From contig JAZGUH010000117.1 of assembly GCA_037893225.1 (NCBI GenBank), positions 3,782,001 to 3,846,000 on the forward strand: a DNA stretch of 64,000 bases, in the 5' to 3' direction. This DNA comes from Hippasteria phrygiana. Its lineage: Eukaryota; Echinodermata; Asteroidea; Valvatida; Goniasteridae. How positions within the stretch are numbered: position 1 is the stretch's first letter; each line of letters begins with the position of its first letter. A model generated the notes under the pieces. The model had not been told where the DNA came from and did not search any database. It worked only from the letters and a program-made list of their open reading frames with translations. Positions 23,690 through 38,600 of this stretch are shown here, one piece after another. Both the position numbers and the translations under genes were made by a program.

Positions 23690-26600
23690 CCAATCATGGC
23701 CACACCACCCAAGAATCTGCTTGGTATCACCAGACTGTCCCCTCAAGTCAATCACTATTTGTCTATATTTCTTGGAGGGGAGTATGGTGAGCTGCAGTCT
23801 TTCCCATTGTGAACAACTCACACAGCTATGTGTGCGTACACATACACGTAGCTACGTGTACCTGGTGGTCTTAAAATCAAGGTCCCAAGAGAGCATTGTT
23901 CTTATCCTTTGACAGCAAGTATCCTGTCTGGTGGGGAAATTAAGAATCCCAGAGATGGTACAAGACCTGGGGATTTTACAATAACATCATACATCGACAC
24001 ATGTATTTATTTATTTTATTTTGTTGGACTTCAGAGTTAAAAGGAAGTGTATATGTGGCTCCTGCACAGAGTTGGGACATCCTCCCTGCAAAGGCCAAGT
24101 ATAAGATTTCTTCATCTACTTTTTTCCCCCCAAGCCAGCCAGAAAGAAAATAATCAAAGCAACAGACAATTACAAATTTTCATGACGACAAAATGTAAAG
24201 ATAGGGCAAGATAGCTCAGTTGGTAGAGTGCCGGTACGGTAACCCGGAGGTCGCAGGTTCGAATCCCGTTCCTGCCAGTTTCTTTGTTCACTTTGAAAAT
24301 GTAAAGAAGTCAGCTAACAGAAATATGCAGAGTGATGTCAGAAACAGATTCTGGAAACAAATGATTGACGAAATCAGAACTTAGAGACTCGTGATTTTCA
24401 TTTTACGTCAGTCCCATTTTCATGTGACAGACTCATATTTTGATGCTTAAAGTCCCAAGATTCAGTCTTAATTCTTGGGATTCCGGAGCCATACTCGGAC
24501 TTGACACCACTGATGTGCACTTAACAGCAAACATACAAATCTACACAAAGTATGGAAGACAGAGATTTCACACTCAATGACACAGGCTCAAACTCCAGGC
24601 TTGAATGCAGTTTATATCTGCATTACTCAGGATCTGCCCTGAAGTTTGGATCAATCTTTAGGATTTCTGAGAAACTTAGATTTCTGAGAACTCAGACTGA
24701 TCAACCTTCAGGACACCTGACTTGAACTCAGTTTACATTACTCAGGACATGAACTGAGAATACATGCTGAGGACTGACTCTCGTAAACCTTCAGGACTCC
24801 CGACTTAGAATTGGTTTATTTTACTCAGCAGAGAGTTGTAGTCGAGTCCCTGCAAGTCCTTTCACAAGTCCTTTCACAAGTCCTTTCGCAAGCCCAGTCA
24901 GAAGTCCTTTCATAAAGCCGGTCTCAAGTAACTGGATGAACAATGACAAAGGAATGCCTTTGTCACAGCTCATTTGAATAGCTTGTGATTGGGATTAGGA
25001 CTGGAGGGCTTGTGATGGACTTGTTGCAGGGACTTGCAGGGACTCGAATACAACTCTGTTACTCAGTAACTAGGCTGAGAATACATACTGAGGACTTAGA
25101 ATCTGATTAAATTTCAGGATTCCTGCCTTGTACTCGGCTTGAGCTGAGACTCTGATCAACTGTTAGGACTAATTGTTTGACTTGAAATTGGTTTAGATTA
25201 CTCATGACTTGGACATATTGAGGATTCAGACCCTGATCAACCTTCAGAACTCCTGACTTGGACTTAGTTTGGGCTCAGACACTGATCAACCTTCAGGCCC
25301 CCTGACTAGGGTTCTGTTTGAACTTGGACTTGAACCTTTTGGTACTCCTGACTAGAACTCTACATTACTCAGGGCTTGGACTGAGAATGCACACACTGAA
25401 GTACTGCACCGAGGACTCGGACATGGATCAACCTCCAAGACTCCAGACTTGGACATCTAGGGCTCAAACTCAGTCTACGCACTGAGAAAAGTCACAACTT
25501 GTCTCGTTTCTAGATTTGAATATACATCTGCACGACAGACCCAAAGGGAAAGTTAATTGAAAGCTACATGTACATGTAGTTAGTGAACTTAGGGTATAAG
25601 TGCATTCAGTACTCCAAAAAGGTAACTAAAAGTCAGGTGTGAATGACAGCGAGGACATTTGATGCCAAACTCTTCATTGGCTCAATAGCATCTTCCTCCT
25701 TGTTCAATTACAGCTGACTGTCACATCAATTGAAAGAGGTTCCGTTATTACAAATAGTGCTGACAATTACAATCAGTCCTATAACCAACTCAGTCAATCA
25801 ACTGCTTCCTTTCACAGGATATCGCTCGAAGGACAATTTCAACAAGTCCGTAAAATCACCTGTGAATCATATTTTTCACAGCAAAACCATTACACTAGTT
25901 TTACTCTTGGCAACATTTGCATCAGCACTAATTGAAACTGATAGTCAAGCATAATTAACCTCAGCAACTGATGCAACACGAAACATTACATCCTGCACCC
26001 TTCTCCTACAAACCCCAACCACGGTGACCACTGAAATATATGTATTCCAGAACTGGTTGAAATCCACAAATTTGTTTTTAAAAATCCACTGTCCCATTTT
26101 TAAAATATGTTTTTATATTTATTTTTTTAAGGGGAGGGGGTGAATTTTGTCACTGATCAGAAAAATTGAGACAATGTGAAACATGCAACATGTATCAGGG
26201 TAAAGGTCTGTTTATAGTCGGTCGTGCGATGGTGAACACTGGACGCTGATGGTCGCCGGACGCAGAAGCCGGTTTTGGGCAGTTTATAGTCGTCATGCAC
26301 ATTCACAATAAAGCGCACAACATATGCGTAATGCGAACAACATATGTGTAATGCGCACAAAATTCAATTGTTAGATGTGACGATCAGCACTGGAAAAAGA
26401 AAGAAATAGTAGCAAGTTAATTAGCAAGTTTTATTGAAAGATCAATAAATTGGAGGGAATTTTGAACTGTTTTGTCAGCTTCCTCGGCTTCAAGAACTTG
26501 ACCAAGACTGTGTTTCCTCAGTTTCTAGAAGCAGGTACATGTAGGTCTTTGCGTTTTAAGTCGTGACATTTTAAAATGTGGATAACGTCAAGCAGATACT

Positions 26601-29600
26601 TGGATTTTTTAAGTCGCGCCGCTCAGAGAAAATGTGGTCCTCCATTTTGTTTGCTATGTAATTTGCATATTCATCGGTTTTTTTTACGACCGCACAATTC
26701 TATTGGTCCAATCATGAAAAGTGAGGTCAGCAACCATGTTAAAGTTCAATCACTTGAACTTTGTACCGACGTCCCTAGCATCCTTCGGCAACCTGTCGCT
26801 GGCGCTTCAGCGATAACTATAAATCGCGTGTGATGATCACACGTCAATTTTTCAGTTGCGCGACCATCGCACGACCGAATAAACCGGGCTTTAGTGATAA
26901 CCACAAAGTTGTGTAGAATGTTCGCATCTCATTTAGTCTGTGCAAAATGCAAACAAGGCATCTGAAACCCTGCAAAGCAGAGACTGGTGACAAGTCTAAC
27001 ACCCAAAGAGGACTGGTGGCCAGTCTGCAGGCCTAATTTGGATCTCCTTTTTGGGCCCCAGGGAAAGCCAACAGGAATTGGAACAACACCCCACACCTCG
27101 CTGTCAGTCCCTATTAATCTCATATTGCCTGTGAGAGGGGCAAGTTACCATAGTAACAGGAAAACCACCTTTCTGTTTTGTAAACAACGCATTCTTGGAA
27201 TGATAACAGACCATGTGGTGTTGCATGTCAGCCAAATCCGGCTTACTGAAGCTGTCATATCGAGGTCTGACGCAGGAAACGCCAACCACGTTTTTTTAGT
27301 TATGGGTTCTTTCAGGAGCCATTATCATAGGATTCATCTTATCATTTTGTTTTCTTGGAAGAATGGAGACTGTTGACAGACACAGAACAAAGATGATGTC
27401 ACCAAGAACTACCCATAGACCGTGTAATACTGCAGAAGGCATCATGGAGGTCATTAGGTCAAATCTGTTGGGGGGGGGGGGGGGGGGGGAATTAATGGCA
27501 ACTGCTTGAAGCTGCAGTTCTTTTCAAGAACAAAGAAAATGCCTTGCTAAGTTTTAAAAGTGCGAATGATGTAGTGCTTCCATTCTTGTCTTTCCAAATC
27601 TTGTCGCATTAACCTCAAGACCAAAGACCAGTGTATGATCTTTTTAGACACCAGAGATATTAATTAAGGAGCATTAATGTTGTTGGTGAGAACATTTATT
27701 TATTGTACAATAATCATATCACCTTATTGCTCAAAACTGTGCTTATTTTGAGTTATGCTACTTGCGCACCAACTGCGTTAGCTTGCGAATTTTTGCGGCA
27801 AATTTACAATATATTGTGCTATTTGCAAATTTTGCAATTTGTTGCGATTTTTTGCAAAATAATGTTGCCCACCAGTGCAACGAGTGCAAGAATTCGCAAC
27901 AAATCGCAGATTGTGCTGCCTTGCGCTGCATTGCTCTCGTTGCGCATGCTTGCGTTAGGCCTGTACACTCTTTGCGATACATTGCGAAAGATGTCTAGCG
28001 CAGCTTGGCTTGCGCTATTTTTTGCCATTTTGGGGCAGGTTCAAAACTAGCGCAACAGCTTGCGAAGCCATTTCGCAAGCTAAATTTGCACAAGCTTTTG
28101 CAAGAACGCTTGCCCACTGCTGCGCTACTTGCGCTATTTTTGGCTTTGCAAGCTGGCGCAAGCAGTTTCACAAGCTAACGCAGTTGGTGGGCAATATAAA
28201 TAAATATCCAAGTGAAAATTTGTTAATGTTTTTTACTTTAATTTGAAATATCTGATGACTGGTTTAATATTTGACAACAAACTTGGAAAGGGATCTCTGG
28301 GATTTGGAGGCAGTGTGTCCCTTTAACTTACATGACAGCCCTTCCTTTTGCATAATGAGATAAGATGATGAAGGAAGTAGGTTATTAGTGTCAATAAGGT
28401 CAAGTCATTCCTTAAAGAGGCTGTCTCCTCTCTGATACATGTATTTCTTTACGTCATCAAAGGAGACAGTGATAAGCTTGATGTGAATTTGGCATTTTCT
28501 CATGTAGTTTGACCAAATAAGTTTTTCCCACTGTGTGCACAAGAGGGTTGACAATCTGAAGAAAATTGACATAATACTGGTTAAGAGATTGACAAATATT
28601 TTTTTCACTGTCAATGATGTCACAGCCCTAAAGCTTTTTTTGGGGGGGGGTGGGGCACACCCAATGATTCTTTTCTAAACCAAGTCTGGATAAAAATACA
28701 TCAACCTTTATCGTGGATTTTAAACATACAGAATCCAAAACTATAATCCTTTCAGATCGTTGTCTATAGATCAAATTTCAGCCCCAACTGCAACCCAACC
28801 CCCTCAAACTGGTTTCTGTTTCTTTCTGCTTCCCTTTTCTTGTAAACATTTTTCGGTCCGATGTCACATTAGTGGGGGACCAGACAGCTTTTCCTGCCTC
28901 CGAAGTGGTCCAATCACAGACAGCGCCCAGCAAGATCTGGCCATGTTTTCAACTTAATCAAAACCATCAGTCCTACATGTTGCAATGGAACAACATGGAA
29001 TCACTGTTTGACAGTGCAGCCCCGGGGAAGACCCAGACAACATACTGCATGACACATGGGACCCCAAATCAGATATGGCAACCCCAAGCTGAGGGTGTTC
29101 CCCCGATGCCTTCAGGCATACAGGGCCAAGACCCAAGCCCCTCCTGGATGTAATTTTGGCTTCAAGGGACCATGTCATAGGACTTTTATGACTCGAATAC
29201 ATGCAGAACAGCTTGCTTTTCATGTTTCTAAATACTTGGTAACAATTCTAGGGAGAAATTTTAACATTTGTGACCGGATCCTACAAAATGACTCTTAAGG
29301 AAATTTGTTTTGCTTGTTTGTTTTTGCTTGCATTGGAAAGAGCACACTTGGTTCTTCATTTTGATGTATCACTCAGTTTGACATCCTGATGAATGTGGAC
29401 GTTATGTGGGTGAAAACCTTGACAGTTCCTATTGATTTCCACTATGTAAGTCATGTTTAAGAGCCTGCAAGTCAAAAATACCTCTGGCGACTTGTGACTC
29501 ATTTTGCTGGGCTGGGTCACATAGTCATGAACCAAAGCATGATGTCATCAAAGACAGTGTCTCCATAGCGACGTGTACAAATATGGCAAACTTCCAGAAC

Positions 29601-32600
29601 TTTCTCGGAGTAGGTTCCGACTTGATTTCATGTCTAACAGCTTGTATGGACTCCATTATTATCTGACATTTCTTCAAACCTTGCTGACCTTTCTTCAAAC
29701 CTTGCCGGTAGGTTTTGGAAGGATTTATTTTAGTACTGTTCCTCATGCTCGTTTGACAAAAAAAAATTATTACCAAACAAAAATAGCACCCTCTTACATA
29801 AACTGATGGAGAGATTTTTTTTTAAAGAATTGAATAAAACAAATCTCCTTTTCACTTCCAATGAAAAAAACAACATTTAGACCATGTTTGTAACAGTATA
29901 TCGGTGTCAAGTTGAAATGGATACCCATTGCACGTATCCTTTAATTTCACCCAGTCATTTATCACAGGTGTTCCTTGGTAGGGACAGCAATTACAGTCTG
30001 TTTTATATTTGAATCTCAGAGTGGGAGGAGGGGCAGACAGGGGTTGTGATGGGGCCAAAGGTCAACTTAAAGTGCTACACAGAGTCAGCATTTGAGTTCA
30101 TCTTTTAAAAAAAAAGGTACATGAAGTGTACTGAAGTGTTCCACTTTGTGCCAATGAATAATTCTGCTGTATGTTTTGTCCATCATAATCACATCTGGTT
30201 CAAAGAGGGGATTATGGACTAGTAACCAAATTAATCCTTTTTTTGTTCAAATGGAACAGGTTTTTATAAATTAAGGCAATTTTCAGCATCAAACAGGTTG
30301 GCAAAACTTACTGCTCGGACTTTCAGGACACCTGTGATGTTAGCTTGTAGCTCACTGGCATAGTTCTTCAGATCTTCAAATTTTCTTAAAATAAAATTAA
30401 GAGAATAACAAGAGCATGCTAATGCACGGCTCGTATTTTTCACAAGGTGAGAGAGTAATGTCATCTTGGGGTTAGAAGCGGCAAATCTTCAAACTTTACT
30501 TTGAGTGTTTCGGAACCATTTCAAAAATTTTCCTCATTTGATTTCTGTGAACGTTTGAATCCACCGTGGGAGCTGGAGTAGATTTGGAGCCTCAATTCTG
30601 GCCTCAAAAATTGGTGATGCTAGCTCCTTCTCAAACCCAGAGAACCCAGTACCACCTCCCAAAACAGGGCACCGGGAACGTCTTATGTGCTTTGAGCTCT
30701 GATTGGATAGATTGTGTGTGACCTGTGACCTGCCGGAGGTCACCAATCTCTGTTTTTGGCAGAGGGTATGAGCGAAAGTAATGCATGCAAATAGATCTCT
30801 CTTATAGGAAGCCATCTTTGTAGGAAAATTACAACTGCAGGTTCAACGCCATCAGGTGTGTGTGTACAGGTTCTGTATATACTTCCGAGGACAAGAGGAG
30901 AAAGGAAATACAAAGAAACCTTTCAGTCCACGCAAGTCAAGTCTTTTGTTGAAATCGGTCCTCGCAAGTAGAAGTACAATGTACGTGCTTAGTCCATAGG
31001 GTTGGGTTATATTAAAAGAACAATACGAAACACAAAGCATTGTCCTCACAAGTGTTGGGGAAAGTACGACTGTATGCGCGCAGTGTGCAAAATATTCTAA
31101 ACACTTGCGCATGTTGCTTGAAATTGCTTCAAAATACGGCACAGCCGATGCGCGTCACGACAATTTGACGCCCAAAATGCCGATGCATGTGGGAATCTGT
31201 AGGAAGTGACGTCATTTGAGAGAGACCTATTGCAAAGGTCATGGTACACTAGCCAGAATGCTGTGCATTTCTGTCACAAAGAGCACATCAGACGTTCCCA
31301 GCGCCCCGTTTTGGGCAGTGGCTAGGAGCGAAGGGCTTCCTTTACAACCAACATGTTCACGGATAACAGCTCGACTAATTCTTCTATTGTCTAGACAACT
31401 TGGGAAAAGGGTCATGGTTTATGAAAGAGAATTCAATGTTGTACAACTACAGTGAATTCGCCGGAGTGACTAATTCTCTATGGGTACTGAGACTTCTAAA
31501 CAGAAGCAAAACTTATGTAAACCGCAGACTATTCAAAACAAAACTGGGTTTGTTTGTTTGTTTGTTTTTCAGGCTTGGGCGAAACAGATTAGAAAGCATT
31601 TACTCATTTTAAAAGTGCCTTTTCGAGGAACTTCCCTTGACAAATTTCTGAAAAGGTTTAGTAATTTGAGAATACATACAAATTTTTCTTGAACCAAAAA
31701 ATTTCAGTTACAGTGTACCAACCTGTCGGGTTTCTTCAGACGAAACGATGCATTTAAGCTTTTCAGTCTGGAATCTTGCTGTAAGAGTATAAATGCGCAG
31801 TGACAAAAAACAGAAAACAATTTAACAACAACAAAATCTACAAAAAAGAGGGCGTTCCACAAATCAACACCATAGTTCAAGATCAATGGTTTTTCAATAG
31901 GGAATTTCAATGATTGGGTGGGGGAGTGAGTAGGTGGGAGGCACAGTCAACAATGGGCTCCATACTCTCACTCAGTAAAAAGGAAAACAAGTTTTGGCTC
32001 ATCAGAAGCATTTCCCATTGAGCATACACACTAGGGTATATTATTCCCACACAAACAATGCCAAGCCACGCACAATAAGGCCGGCAATCCATGTGTCCGT
32101 ACTGCGTTATACTTAATGCGTTAAAATAACACGACACGAAATGGGCATGAAATGGGCATACTTCCATTTATTCGCAATGCGTATTACATTATCCGTTTTG
32201 AGTGATCCATTGCTTTTCGTGTAATTCGAGTTTGACACATTACGCATAACACAATATGGACACATGGATTCCCGGCCTTAAGGCCAATTTACACATACGC
32301 GACAGTCGCATGACAATTTTCTAAATCCACGCAAATCAATTGGTGCATTTTCATTTACGTGACAAGAGTCGTGCGACGAGACGCTCATTGATTTGTGTGT
32401 ATTTAGAAAAACGCACGACAAAGTCGCATATATGTAAATTGGCCTTTATGCTGCAGTTTTTGTCCACACTAAAACATCACATACACTCTGTGAGTTTGTC
32501 TGCGGGAATTGAATTTGGTGCCCATGAATTTATTTCTGCAGACATCATCAGTAATACGAAAATGCCCATACAATGCACCCTAAATGGTTGTGCATGCAAA

Positions 32601-35600
32601 TTTGAAACAGGTTACCCAACATCCAATTTCTTTGTGGTACATGTATGTTTATTACCTAAAGAGTAAGCCCGAACAGCGAGTTGCCAAACAGGCTTCGGTG
32701 ACTCCAATACGTTTGGAGTCGACTCCGATTCTGAGCAGCAATCACAATTCCATTCAGAATCCACTTATACATCATGCACAAAAATGGGTATTGGCTGTGC
32801 CTTCTCTGAATCCATACAAGCGTTGCGATTGATTTCATGGACGAAACAGCTACCTCTTTGAAGTGCCGCATGCAATCTTTTCATGGATTTGGCAAACTTT
32901 ACAGGGACACATTGCCTTCAAATGTCATGAAATTTTGCTGTTTGGAAATGTTCCTTATCTTTTATAAGAGTTGTTCATGGAAAAAAAACACGTACAATGT
33001 GTTGTAATTAGTGAGTAGTGATTACAAAACAAAAAATTGGCCTCTGACCCCTGACATCTGACCCGCGAAACATATACTTAATTCCAGTAGTAAATACCAC
33101 CGTCTAAATAATGCGCAAAATACGCTGAAAGAGTCTTTAGGCTGGCGCCGCAGCCAGTGGCCTATCAGATGATCGCCAGGTACCATTCTCTACCTTGCGA
33201 CACATATCGCCAGTGCTGCGCGCCATGCCACAGTACATCAAAATGGATCAACAGAACGTACTTTAACCAGCTGCGACTGGAAATACGACTGGTGAACACA
33301 ATCCGCCATTTTGTGGAGTCAAACATTTGGTTCTACAAAATGGCGGACCGTTATTTGTCACAAACTTAAACAAAAACCATGCAATTTGAAGGGATAGTTA
33401 TGTGAATCTTTATATTCTACTTTTAAAAAAGCTTCCCAACCATATCCATTTCAGTTTATAGCCCAAATCGCAAAATCCAAAGCAATGTGTCCCTTTAAGT
33501 ACTTTTTGGAGTTCCTTTTCCAAGGAAGTAGAAATTGGCCACTTTAAGGAGTCGACCCCTCCACAAAAATGGAATCGCGACTCCGATTCCAATGTTGGAG
33601 TCCTGCCCAAGCCTACTGCCAAACATGGCATTTTCACACTCTCATAAAAAAACTTAGAGATGAATAGGTAACTTTCACAGTATTTCAGATCCCCTGCCCC
33701 CCCACCTCCCCCCCCCCTCCCCCCCAACAAAAATATGGGAATCAACCTTAAATATTGTATCCATCATACTGTATAGCTTCTGTAAACATGTAAGGGGGTA
33801 CATGTACAGTGTAACTACTCTTGTTCCAAAGTCAGTTGGAAACTATTTCTTTTTATCCAGATTGGTGGAGATCTATAACATTCAGGAGCAGGTTACAAAT
33901 AATGCTCGCACAATGACATTGTTAGTGCAGGTCATACAGCTGCATACATTTACAGTTCGGTTACATTTACCAACATGCAAGAACATATGTCACTACCGGT
34001 AGTAGGTTTCAAAGGATTATATAAAACTAACTGTCTCAAATGTTTCTCAATTCCACTTTCAATTCACACATTCTGAATGAACTGAGAGTGTTAACTATAT
34101 ATAAACAAGACTAAAAGGGGAATTCCAAATTGGAAAAGTTTCATTTTTGAGAAATAATTGAAACTGTTGAGAGAGGGGAAAATGCAGATTTGAGACAGTC
34201 ACATTCAATAACATCAGCAAAATATGTAAATCTTTTGGTTTCATATGTGGCTGAAGCATAAACAGCTAGCTGCATGCGGGGACAAGGCAGGGATTACTGG
34301 TTGGAAAACAAAGACAATAAAAACACCTTAAAGCTTTGAAATATATTTAACCAAAATCAAATTAATGTAGTATTTGAGTGGATGAATTCTTGTACAATAA
34401 AATAATCAAATTACATGTACATGTTTCACTCTCCGCCCCCCACTCTTAACTCCGACAACAATTTAGAATTTTGTACACCAATTTTTTCATCTAGTTTTTT
34501 TTTCTCCTAGAATGTTTAATTTATGCTCACATGCGGTTGTGATGCATTTAATGTTTCAGTTGAAATAAATAAATGCAAACCACAAATTTTGTTTAACCCT
34601 GACCTACCTGAATCCATAAAAATCCTTCCCCCTGTTTTTGGAGGATTTTGGCGGATTCAGGATACCTCCATTTTGAAACCTTGGGGAATTTGATGGATTG
34701 AGGATTGTAAGCCTAGCGGTAACTGCAGGATTTTGATGGATTCAGGATACCTCCATATTGAGCAGTCACCAAAACCAACTTTTTGTGCATGACAAAATAG
34801 GAGAATTTTGGCGGATTCAGGATACTTTCTAGTAAAGTTACCCAAGGGGTTGGGGTTAATACACGGTGTAGTACACTTGGAAATGTTTCCCCATTTATGG
34901 ACTTGACTCCTTGACTCCGTAACTGCATAAAAGCAAAAAAAAACGTTTATTGTACTCTGGGTAAAATGGGCAACACCTGAGAACTACACAGGCCATTTTG
35001 TTTCTTGCTAAAACTGCAGTAAGCATCACATCACTACTGCCATAAACGAGCATTAACAAGCCCACAGCATGTATATCATTATGTCAAAAGGTCACCCCAA
35101 CCTTGACCTTAAAGGTTAGAAATACAGGATCCAATTGATGGTACATGTATGAATGCATCATGTTGTTTACTGGTCATAAAACTACAGCAAGAATGTGTAG
35201 TGTAATTTGTATTTCGGTATTCAAATTTGGGCCTCAATTTCTAAACCCATGGGGGTATGCAAGGAGCTTTCTGATGACTGTATGCTATGATTACAGGCTT
35301 TCAATTAAACACAGAAACAAAATGCTAGCAACACAAGTTGTTTTTCTTTGGAGATACCTGTGTCTCTACTGATCCAACGGGCAGCTACAATAAAAACAAA
35401 ATAAAAAATACAAAGCCAAAACACACAAAAAAGTAACATGAGCAAACTAGAAAACTACCGATGGTTATGTTTACAGTCTACTGAATCAGCCAAAGAAATA
35501 ACCGACAAAAGATAAGGCTGATAAAAGCACGAAATAAAGTAGTCTGTCTGTTCTTGGTGATTCAAAACCATGCAGCAGTGCTTTCAGTCAAGATGCTTAC

Positions 35601-38600
35601 TTCCAAGGAAACTTCAAACGGATTTCGAAATTGGTCTTTAGAGTAAATTGAGAGACATTTGTCGATACACCATGTGTAAGTATTAACTTGACGTTTGAGT
35701 CAGTATGCTCTGACCGTCATCTCCTGATGATGGTCAGAGCATACAGGTGACTGGCAAACAATTTTGTAACAGCTAGAAAGAGGAATGTTTTCTCTCTTAA
35801 CTCTTCCGCTACGGCGCGCCGCTCACAGCGGCTCGAAAAAAGCCTATTCCTGCCGGCAAGCCGCTCAGAGCGGCTTGTTGTAAACATTCTGTAAAACAAT
35901 TACGTCACAGCACCCATTATAATACCGTAGTGAAAGAGTTAAGTGTAGAATAATTACTAAAATACAAAAAATACATTAAAAGTCTTATTTATGTATTCAG
36001 CATTGATTCTGGACAATTTGTTGCCTTTTTTCATCTTTAAATTTCTGTGCATCTTTAATGGGGCATCCTGTTCCTTTCTGAAAGTGTGTTCTCTGTTTAT
36101 ACAAATGCGATATTCTCCGTGGAATATTCCAAGTGTTCTGACTTTTTGAGCTACTACCCAAGGAAGCAAGGGTGGCAAGCAGGGATGTAGTCGAGTCCAT
36201 CACAAGTTGCATGCCTGCTAGTTCAGTTCAGCCATTAACGGTTCGTGTTAGAACATTCCATTTTTTACGATGTTCCCCAACCAACCGGCCAATTTTATGG
36301 CAGTGTTGTAGTCGAGACCTTCATGTCCGAGACCGAGACCGATACCGAGACCGAGACTGAGACCGAGACCAAGGCTTTCGAGACCGAGACCGAGACCAAG
36401 ACCAAGGCTTTCGAGACCGAGACCAACACTTCCGAGACCGAGAACGAGACCAAGACCAAAAACAAAACAAAATTAAATTATGGTGTTCAATAAAGCCGAT
36501 TTCCCTGATAGGGTGCTTTCGATCAAAAGGTTAAAAAACGCGTGGATAATTATTTGTTCTAACTCGTACGAAAGGTGAACATCGGGGATCATCTGATAAA
36601 TTTGTATATACATGTGTATATGAAGTCGGCTTTATCAAGGGCCACTATCTTTAATTATGCAAGTTATATAAAATTAAGTGTTCAACTATAAAAACTCACA
36701 GCGTACACACATAAATTCAAGGATTCCACAAATTTGAGTTATTTATTTATTTATTTATTTCATCTCTGGTAAATACATGTAGTTGGGGCTTTGAGACCTA
36801 TGGCACTGTGACAGACTAATTTCTCCAAATATTATTTGCATAAAAATAAAACTGACTAGAATTGCTGATTGTCCCAAATGGAAAATGACTCCGACGTTTC
36901 CAAGAAGTTGTGTACATGTATTCAAAACACTGAAGAAAAATCAAATTAAAACGTGGAATACTGCTTTAAGAATGTTAGTGAAATATCTATTTTAAAATAA
37001 CTTGATGGCATCACGTGCAGTTTTATTTCAAACACAACCCTGACTGGGAGAAATCTGAGATTTTAAAATCCAGTTTTCCTATATTATTTTTACCGAATAA
37101 CAATTATTTAATTTCATCGGAAGTTCCCATCCAACTATAAACAGTCACGGCAACAAAAAGTGATGATTAAGGTGCCGCATGAAATGCCCTCCCAATGACT
37201 GGGTATAGTTTGCAGGATTCAGTGACCACTGGGTTTTTACAAAAACTCACTCCAGAGCTGTAATGTGGGGGAAAATAGTGAAATACATGGGCGATGCACA
37301 TCCACGAGTACCAGTAGTCCAGTACTCCGAATAAACAAGCCGCATATACTGGTCTCCTTTCCAGCTTCAATCTGATTCTTCTCCATGAAAACTTGCACTT
37401 TACAACATCGCTTATGTTTGAAATGAAGATTAGATTTGTGTGGCGCATCGCACATATTTTTGCTGTGGTCTCGACGGGTCTCGGGGGTAAAACCCGAGAC
37501 CGTGGCATCCGAGACTGAGACCCGAGCATTCAAGACCGAGACCAGCCCTCCTGAGACCGAGATTTTGTTGTTTGTTAGGTCGAGACCGAAACCGAGACCG
37601 AGACCTCAAAAAAGGTCTCGAGACAGAGACCAGGTCTCGAGACCTATAACACTGTTTCATGGAGCTGCTAAGCATGAAAATTTGCTAAGCACAAAAACTC
37701 TTCCTTAGTAATAACAGCCTACCAGCCAAAATGCCATATGATTTTCAAGCTAAGCATACAGCTAATTACCAGTCACGAGCAATATACACCACATCAAAAA
37801 TTTGGTTGGTAATCCTGTTTTCGCTACCAAAGACTTTTCATGCTAAGCAAATTTTTGTGCTTAGCAGCTCCGTGAAATTGGCCCCAGGTGCCCAGCATGC
37901 TATACCTTTGCCTGGAATCCCGTAGAGTGTACCGCCTCCTTCCATCCATCCTCTTGCTGTAAGAAACCATGGAAGATGCTGTCTGTGCAGAGCGTGTGAT
38001 GGGCACCCACCCGTTGCAGGAAACCCTCCAGACCCACCCGCCTCCTCTCGATGAAGTCTGCATCAAAGTTATCCACAGTGCTAAGCTGTTGCCACATCAG
38101 TGTCATCTACAAGTACGGGCACAATATGGATGTCCTGATTTAGAAAACCTTGTACCAAAAACAGGGGTATGTACATGTATGTGTTAAGTAGGGATGAGTG
38201 CATTTGAATAAATCTAAATTATTCAAAATACTCAAATTATTTGAGATAATACTCTAACTTCCATTCAATCAAAAATGCAGTAATTCAGGAAGGAGGGTTT
38301 TCAGTTTAAAAACATGTAAAAGTTTCAGTTAAGAAAACGATGGTCAGCCATTGCTGGAAATTGATACAAAAAATTATTTTTTTCTTGAAAATGACAGCAC
38401 ACCAGGTGCCATGATTTCACAGGATGCTTGAGCTATTATTTACTTACAGTCGAGCAAGGTATATCATAACAATTCAGAAGTCTGCAAATGTTGTATAATT
38501 TACCTTTAATAACAGTTTTAGTGCACACACAAAAATGAGAAATACCATTAGTCCTGGAAAGAAACATTTATATCCCAATATAAAATATGTGTAGATGCAA

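Larger units (their letters stand above)
21620..30311 (-). other. SNX4 intron 6 (8.7 kb)
   Basis: Holds two tRNA-type SINEs, a family A MITE split by another SINE, a degenerate satellite of about 1.1 kb with a hAT-like MITE in it, and three TIR elements. 25510-26150 and 28200-30311 show only AT-rich sequence with occasional homopolymers (poly-G at 28641-28650) and no element I can name. Confidence 0.85.
31779..37905 (-). other. SNX4 intron 4 (6.1 kb)
   Basis: Holds two abutting TAAGGCC-ended MITEs (32076-32447), a TTAA-type MITE (34593-34859), a TTAA-type MITE (35797-35942), a GAGACCGAGACC-rich hAT-like element (36301-37654) and a MITE next to the exon 4 donor (37655-37877). 32900-34590 shows only poly-C (33697-33725) and AT-rich sequence. 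Confidence 0.85.

Noticed and set aside
24204..24280. Functional tRNA gene
   Set aside because: A and B boxes are good, but the acceptor stem and anticodon arm are irregular and the 3' continuation is shared with other copies, so it is a SINE head.
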